Origin: Lanius collurio
Lineage: Eukaryota > Chordata > Aves > Passeriformes > Laniidae
Direction: 5' to 3'
Length of the DNA stretch: 64,000 nucleotides
Assembly: GCA_020086605.1 (NCBI GenBank)
Contig: JACBWW010000012.1
Span: 18,101,753-18,165,752, forward strand
Shown: positions 60,244-64,000 of the stretch, piece by piece
Numbering within the stretch: the first letter of the stretch is position 1
How the letters are laid out: the number at the start of each line of letters is the position of its first letter
Notes under the pieces: generated by a model
Database searches by the model: none
The model's input: the letters and a program-made list of their open reading frames with translations, nothing else
Told to the model about the DNA's origin: nothing
Program-made: the position numbers and the translations under genes

Positions 60244-61779
60244 CAGAGCGCTCCACTGCAGGTGTCACGTTTGGAGCCAGACCAAGGGCTGAGTTTGCTT
60301 GACACTCTCCCTGTGAAGCCATTGCTTCCAGCCTTTGTGGCCTTGCCAGGTATTAATCATGCACTGCAAATGTTCACATTTCAGGGGGCTCCCTCAGACT
60401 GGCTTTATTTGACCCAACATATGTCATGAATTTACCACTATGAAGTTAGAGAAAAGTTATCACTTTGCCTTTGTTAAAGAAAACTCCAACGTAAAAACCC
60501 CAACAAACCCACAAAACAAGTGGCATCCTTTTCTGTATTATAAGCTTCTGCCTTGTGCTGGAATTTGAATGTGCTCAGAAGTGCTCTTTAGGGCAAGAGG
60601 ATGCCTTCTGTCCTGACTGAGGAGAAATAAACTAGACCTGGACTTCTCCCACCTTTGAAAAACTGCTGTTTGCATGTGAACAAGATTTGCTAGCTGAGCC
60701 TGTGGACTATGCAAGAGTTTAACATTAGGTAGACTCCAAGCTGGGATGGCAGTGGTGGGGAAAAAAATTAACAAATCACTCTTTTCTGGCAGTTGGAACT
60801 GTTAGCTGCTGTGGGCTAAGCCATGAGAGGCAGGAGCTAAGATGAGAGAATGTCATCTCCCTGTGCTCTCACTGGAAATTATGGGGTGCATCTGCATTAA
60901 CACTGTGTTTCAGATCAAATTCAATCACTTTTTCAAGGAGTTTTTGATTTCTTCTTACTTCTTCTTTGGTTCACACTGTGGAATGTGAGGATACAAGTAT
61001 CACACTGCAAGTCAAATGACGGGTCAATCTGTCCTGGACAGCAGCACTGGCAGATGCTATTTTAGAAAGAATATACAAACCAGGACCCTTTCATGCATTG
61101 GCACTGCCTTTATCTGGCACTCACCTGGCCGATGAAGAAGACCTGGCCCTGTTCACCTCCCTTGGGTGAGTGGGGAGGACAAGCTATCCAAGCCTTGGCT
61201 CCCAGGTCTGTCAGGCTCCACTGCTGGCTCTCCCCACCAAGAAGCAATAAGCAATGCCCATTCAACAACTCTAGAGTGCAGAAACTTGGTTCCTTTTGGA
61301 TGCAGGTAAGCCATGAGAAGAGTCCCAGAAATGCATCGGCTATGCCCCAACTGCTAATGGATAAGCAGCCTGCCAATGGGACCAGAACAAGTTAAAACCT
61401 CCAAAACCGTCCATTTTTTTGAGGTTTGCTCCCACTGCATCACACTACCTGCTCAAGTAGGCACAGTCAGGAATGCTCTGATTGAACAAGGAGCTCTGGA
61501 AAACTGGATGAACTCCGACACTGTGCTGTGTAACCCTTCGGAGCCATGGATCATTTTTATCCAAGCAAGCATCAGTGTGAAATCAGATAGCATCTTTTAA
61601 AATACTATTAAAATTATACACAGGAGTTGTGTAAAAAAAGTGCAAACTTACATTAATGACTGTTAAGCAACTTTCAATTAAGGCTGTCAAAAAAACCCCC
61701 AACCTTTAATTATTGTTTTAATATAATAGTGCGAGCTTTTAATTACATTTCCCACGCCACTTTCCCAGCGATATCTGCC
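60244..61779. other. intergenic stretch between ZDHHC3 and EXOSC7
   Basis: No exon or repeat is recognised apart from a short A/C-rich tract at 60,492-60,520 and one at 61,690-61,706. The CpG density rises toward 61,780. Confidence 0.55.
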
Positions 61780-62321
61780 ACAGGACGAACAGAATCTCCT
61801 AAGGAAAGCATTTGGTTTCTTCCCTGCTCCCGCACCAGCCTTCCCCGCGCACCGCACCTCCCTTGGACCTTTCTGAGGTAAAAACTCCGCAAGGAAAATG
61901 AAGAAACGCAGAGGATCTGACTACGCGATCCCGTTCTGAGCACTGGGACATTTCCACAGCCTCCTTCAGGAGCTCCTGGCAGAGAGCGGGTGCTCTGGGT
62001 TACCACGGGGGCCCGCTTCTTGGACGGGACGTTTTCCGGGATGCGGGCTGCCTAGTGGCTACCGCCTCCAGAGCGCTGCGCCTATTCCTTGTGAAAAGCT
62101 TCTGTGGCTTCCCGGCTGCACCTCCCGCTTTGCCGGCAGGAAGGGGGAACCCCGCTGTGAGGTGCGGGTGCCGGCTGGGCGGGCGGGACACCCATGGATG
62201 GATGTGTGCTATGGATACCGCAGCTTTCCCGCCGCGGGCAGGCGGGCGGGCGGGCGGACGGCAGGCAGGAAGGCAGGGAGGAAGCGTGGCACTGCGCAGG
62301 TGCGGGCGGGAGGTGGCGGGA

Positions 62322-62378
62322 ATGGCGTCCGTGGTGCTGAGCGAGGCGGAGAAGCTTTACATCGTGCACGGCGTGCAG
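62322..62378 (+). CDS. EXOSC7: EXOSC7 coding exon 1
   Basis: 19 codons, MASVVLSEAEKLYIVHGVQ, followed by the donor GTACCG. Confidence 0.95.
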
Positions 62379-63965
62379 GTACCGGGGTGGGCGCCGGGCG
62401 GTAGGGAGCGAGTTAGGCTGGGGAGGAGTGGGGGAGGAAGGAAGGAAGGAAGGAGCGAGCGAGCGAGCGAGCGAGCGAGCGAGCGAGCCCTCCCTCCACC
62501 GTTGTGTCTGGGAGCGAGCCTCTGGAGTAGTACTCATGTGAGCACACTGAGCATCGGGAACGGGAAGCAGGCTGAGAGCAGGACGTGGATTTGTTTTCAC
62601 AGAATCATAGAATAAGCTGAGTTGGAAGGGACCAACAAGGATCGTCAAATCAAGCTCCCAGCCTTGCTCAGCCCTGCCCTAAGAATCATACTATGTGCTA
62701 GTGAGCATTGCCCAAATGCTTCTTGAGCTCTGTCAGGCTCGGTGCTGTGGCCGCTTCCCTGGGGAGCCTGTTCCAGTGCCCAGCCATCCTCTGGGTGAAA
62801 GTCTTTCTCCTAATATCCAACCGAAACCTTCCCTGACACAATTTCAGGCCATTCCTTTGTGTCCTGTCACCACAGAGAAGAGATCAGTGTCTGCCCCTTC
62901 TCTTCCCCTCAGGAGGAAGCTGTAACTGCAGTGAGGTCTTCTCCAGGCTGAACAGAGCAAGTGACCTCAGCAGCTCCTCAAACGACTTCCCCTCAAGGCT
63001 CTTCACCTTGCCCTCCTTTGGATGCTCTCTAATAGCCTAATATACTCCTTATGTTCCCATTTGCTCATCTTTCCTTGCTCTTTCCACCTCTTCCCTGGCT
63101 CTTTCTCAAGTTATTGCCGTTGGATAGAGTTTAAGCCTGCGACTTAGTGAAGGAACGTGAGTGGACTAAGGAGGAAGAGTAAAGGATGTATGGGGAGAAG
63201 CCCCAAAGATGACAGAACTGTATTTTTACTGAATTTTTTACTGAAAAACGGCCTGGTTTTATGGGAATAAGCTGTATAGTATCACAGGATGCATAATATT
63301 CGGTTTTGGAATACAAATGGATGAAGGCATTTTAAGGCTGGTGTATTATTTTTGTCTGCTGGTGTCCAACTACTGATGTAAAAGTACAGAACTTGCCTGT
63401 CCCAGCAAAGAGCTTGGTTGTGTTAGGTAAAATACCATTTAAGGCTACAACTTTTACAGTTGTGGAATCTGAAGCTTTCTTTTGGGAACTGGAGGGACTG
63501 TGCAGTTCATGTCTGCCTGTAGATTGCTTGTTGCAAGCTCTACATAAATGAGATATAAAAGAAAGAGTATAGTTGGTTCTTTTGTACCCCATGATGAAAC
63601 TACAAGCTGTTGATTTCATATCCTCTTTACTGCTGTGTTTGGTATAGGAGAGGGAAAGTTCAAAGTCACGGGGTTTGGGGGAGTGTTTTGGTTTGGTTTT
63701 GGTGGGGTTTTTGGGGTTGGTTTTTTTTGGGGGGTGTGTGTGTGTTTTTTGGTTTGTTGTTTTTTTGAGGGGTTTTTTTGTTTTTTTTTTTGGTTGGGTT
63801 TTTTTTTTTTTTACTTCTCATTATTGATTCCCTTAAGTGCAATATATTGATTGTCATACTTAGGAAGATCTTCGTGTAGATGGTCGAGGCTGTGAAGACT
63901 ACAGATGTGCAGAAGTAGAAACAGATGTTGTATCAAACACAAGTGGTTCTGCAAGAGTAAAGCTG
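62322..63965 (+). CDS. EXOSC7: exosome complex component RRP42 (EXOSC7), 5' part only
   Basis: Subunit of the six-membered RNase PH-like ring of the RNA exosome, which threads RNA to the processive nucleases during nuclear and cytoplasmic RNA processing and decay; the ring subunit is itself catalytically inactive in animals. Exon 1 (62322-62378) encodes MASVVLSEAEKLYIVHGVQ; exon 2 (63864-63965) encodes EDLRVDGRGCEDYRCAEVET, DVVSNTSGSARVKL. Together they give 53 residues nearly identical to the human N-terminus. Both exons are phase 0, with donors CAG|GTACCG and CTG|GTAGGT. The gene runs off the right edge; the remaining exons (human protein about 291 residues) lie beyond. The start has G at -3 and +4. 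The frame stays open for 89 codons upstream to 62,055, but the family begins at MAS. Confidence 0.95.
62434..62488. repeat. (GGAA)n then (GAGC)n microsatellite
   Basis: About five GGAA units (62,434-62,453) pass directly into nine GAGC units (62,453-62,488), 55 bp after the EXOSC7 exon 1 donor. Confidence 0.95.
62600..63050 (-). mobile_element. CR1 LINE fragment in EXOSC7 intron 1
   Basis: Minus-oriented CR1: the 3' tail appears first as agaatcatagaataa and ttggaagggacc, followed by gggagcctgttccagtgccc, tgaaagtctttctcctaata and ttctccaggctgaacagagc. Opposite in orientation to the other CR1 copies in the window. Confidence 0.93.
63668..63812 (+). repeat. T/G-rich low-complexity tract with G-runs
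   Basis: About 145 bp of T runs broken by G runs (GGGG at 63,670; GGGGG at 63,677; GGGG at 63,703 and 63,713; GGGGGG at 63,729), ending in a T(12) run 50 bp before the EXOSC7 exon 2 acceptor. Confidence 0.9.
63864..63965 (+). CDS. EXOSC7: EXOSC7 coding exon 2
   Basis: 34 codons: EDLRVDGRGCEDYRCAEVET, DVVSNTSGSARVKL. The acceptor tcatacttag has a weak pyrimidine tract. Donor CTG|GTAGGT. Confidence 0.95.
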
Positions 63966-64000
63966 GTAGGTAAATTTCTTAGAGGTTTGATACCTTGCTG

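Larger units (their letters stand above)
61780..62520 (+). promoter_or_regulatory. CpG-rich promoter block of EXOSC7
   Basis: CpG-dense sequence around the EXOSC7 start codon, with a (GGCG)n-type run at about 62,240-62,258. No TATA box was seen. It is typical of a housekeeping promoter. Several ATGs lie within 270 bp upstream of the main start, so the transcription start is probably close to it. Confidence 0.6.

Noticed and set aside
63635..63857. Gly/Phe-rich open frame and its Lys/Pro/Asn-rich antisense near the right end
   Set aside because: Pure products of the T/G low-complexity tract in EXOSC7 intron 1.
1..64000. CRISPR arrays, operons, phage or other prokaryotic systems
   Set aside because: None present. 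The window is animal nuclear DNA with spliced genes and LINE fragments, and no regularly spaced repeat array was seen.

Overview
The window reads as a bird chromosome segment. The evidence is spliced vertebrate genes with GT-AG introns, several CR1 LINE fragments (the dominant avian/reptilian retrotransposon, here with the typical ATTCTRTG-type 3' ends), a low overall repeat load and no mammalian SINEs. The gene order TGM4 - ZDHHC3 - EXOSC7 is, from memory, the same as on human 3p21.31. The species cannot be named from the sequence. Two runs of N (74 and 10 bases) mark assembly gaps.

Layout: positions 1 to about 11,050 hold no gene that I can support, only three CR1 remnants and simple repeats. 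TGM4 (plus strand, 14 coding exons, 11,173-24,804) encodes a 707-residue transglutaminase with the Cys-His-Asp catalytic triad intact. It has a TATA box about 115 bp upstream of its ATG and an AATAAA 165 bp after its stop. ZDHHC3 (minus strand) lies tail to tail with it. Five shared coding exons (48,162 down to 37,964) are followed by two alternative last exons: a near one at 35,155-35,313 giving a 299-residue protein, and a far one at 29,479-29,721 giving a 327-residue protein. Its promoter and non-coding first exon must lie in the CpG-rich block near 58.9-59.7 kb, which contains the 10-base gap. EXOSC7 (plus strand) starts at 62,322 in a second CpG-rich block; only its first two coding exons fit in the window.

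The genes are not an operon and share no pathway: an extracellular or secretory-fluid type transglutaminase, a Golgi protein S-acyltransferase and a ring subunit of the RNA exosome. I found no undescribed multi-gene system. The points most worth a second look are the ZDHHC3 terminal-exon switch, a possible in-frame 99-bp cassette exon in ZDHHC3, a CR1 copy that probably supplies the branch-point region of TGM4 intron 7, two perfect hairpins in TGM4 introns, a splice-junction uORF in ZDHHC3, and a T/G-rich tract with G-runs just before EXOSC7 exon 2.
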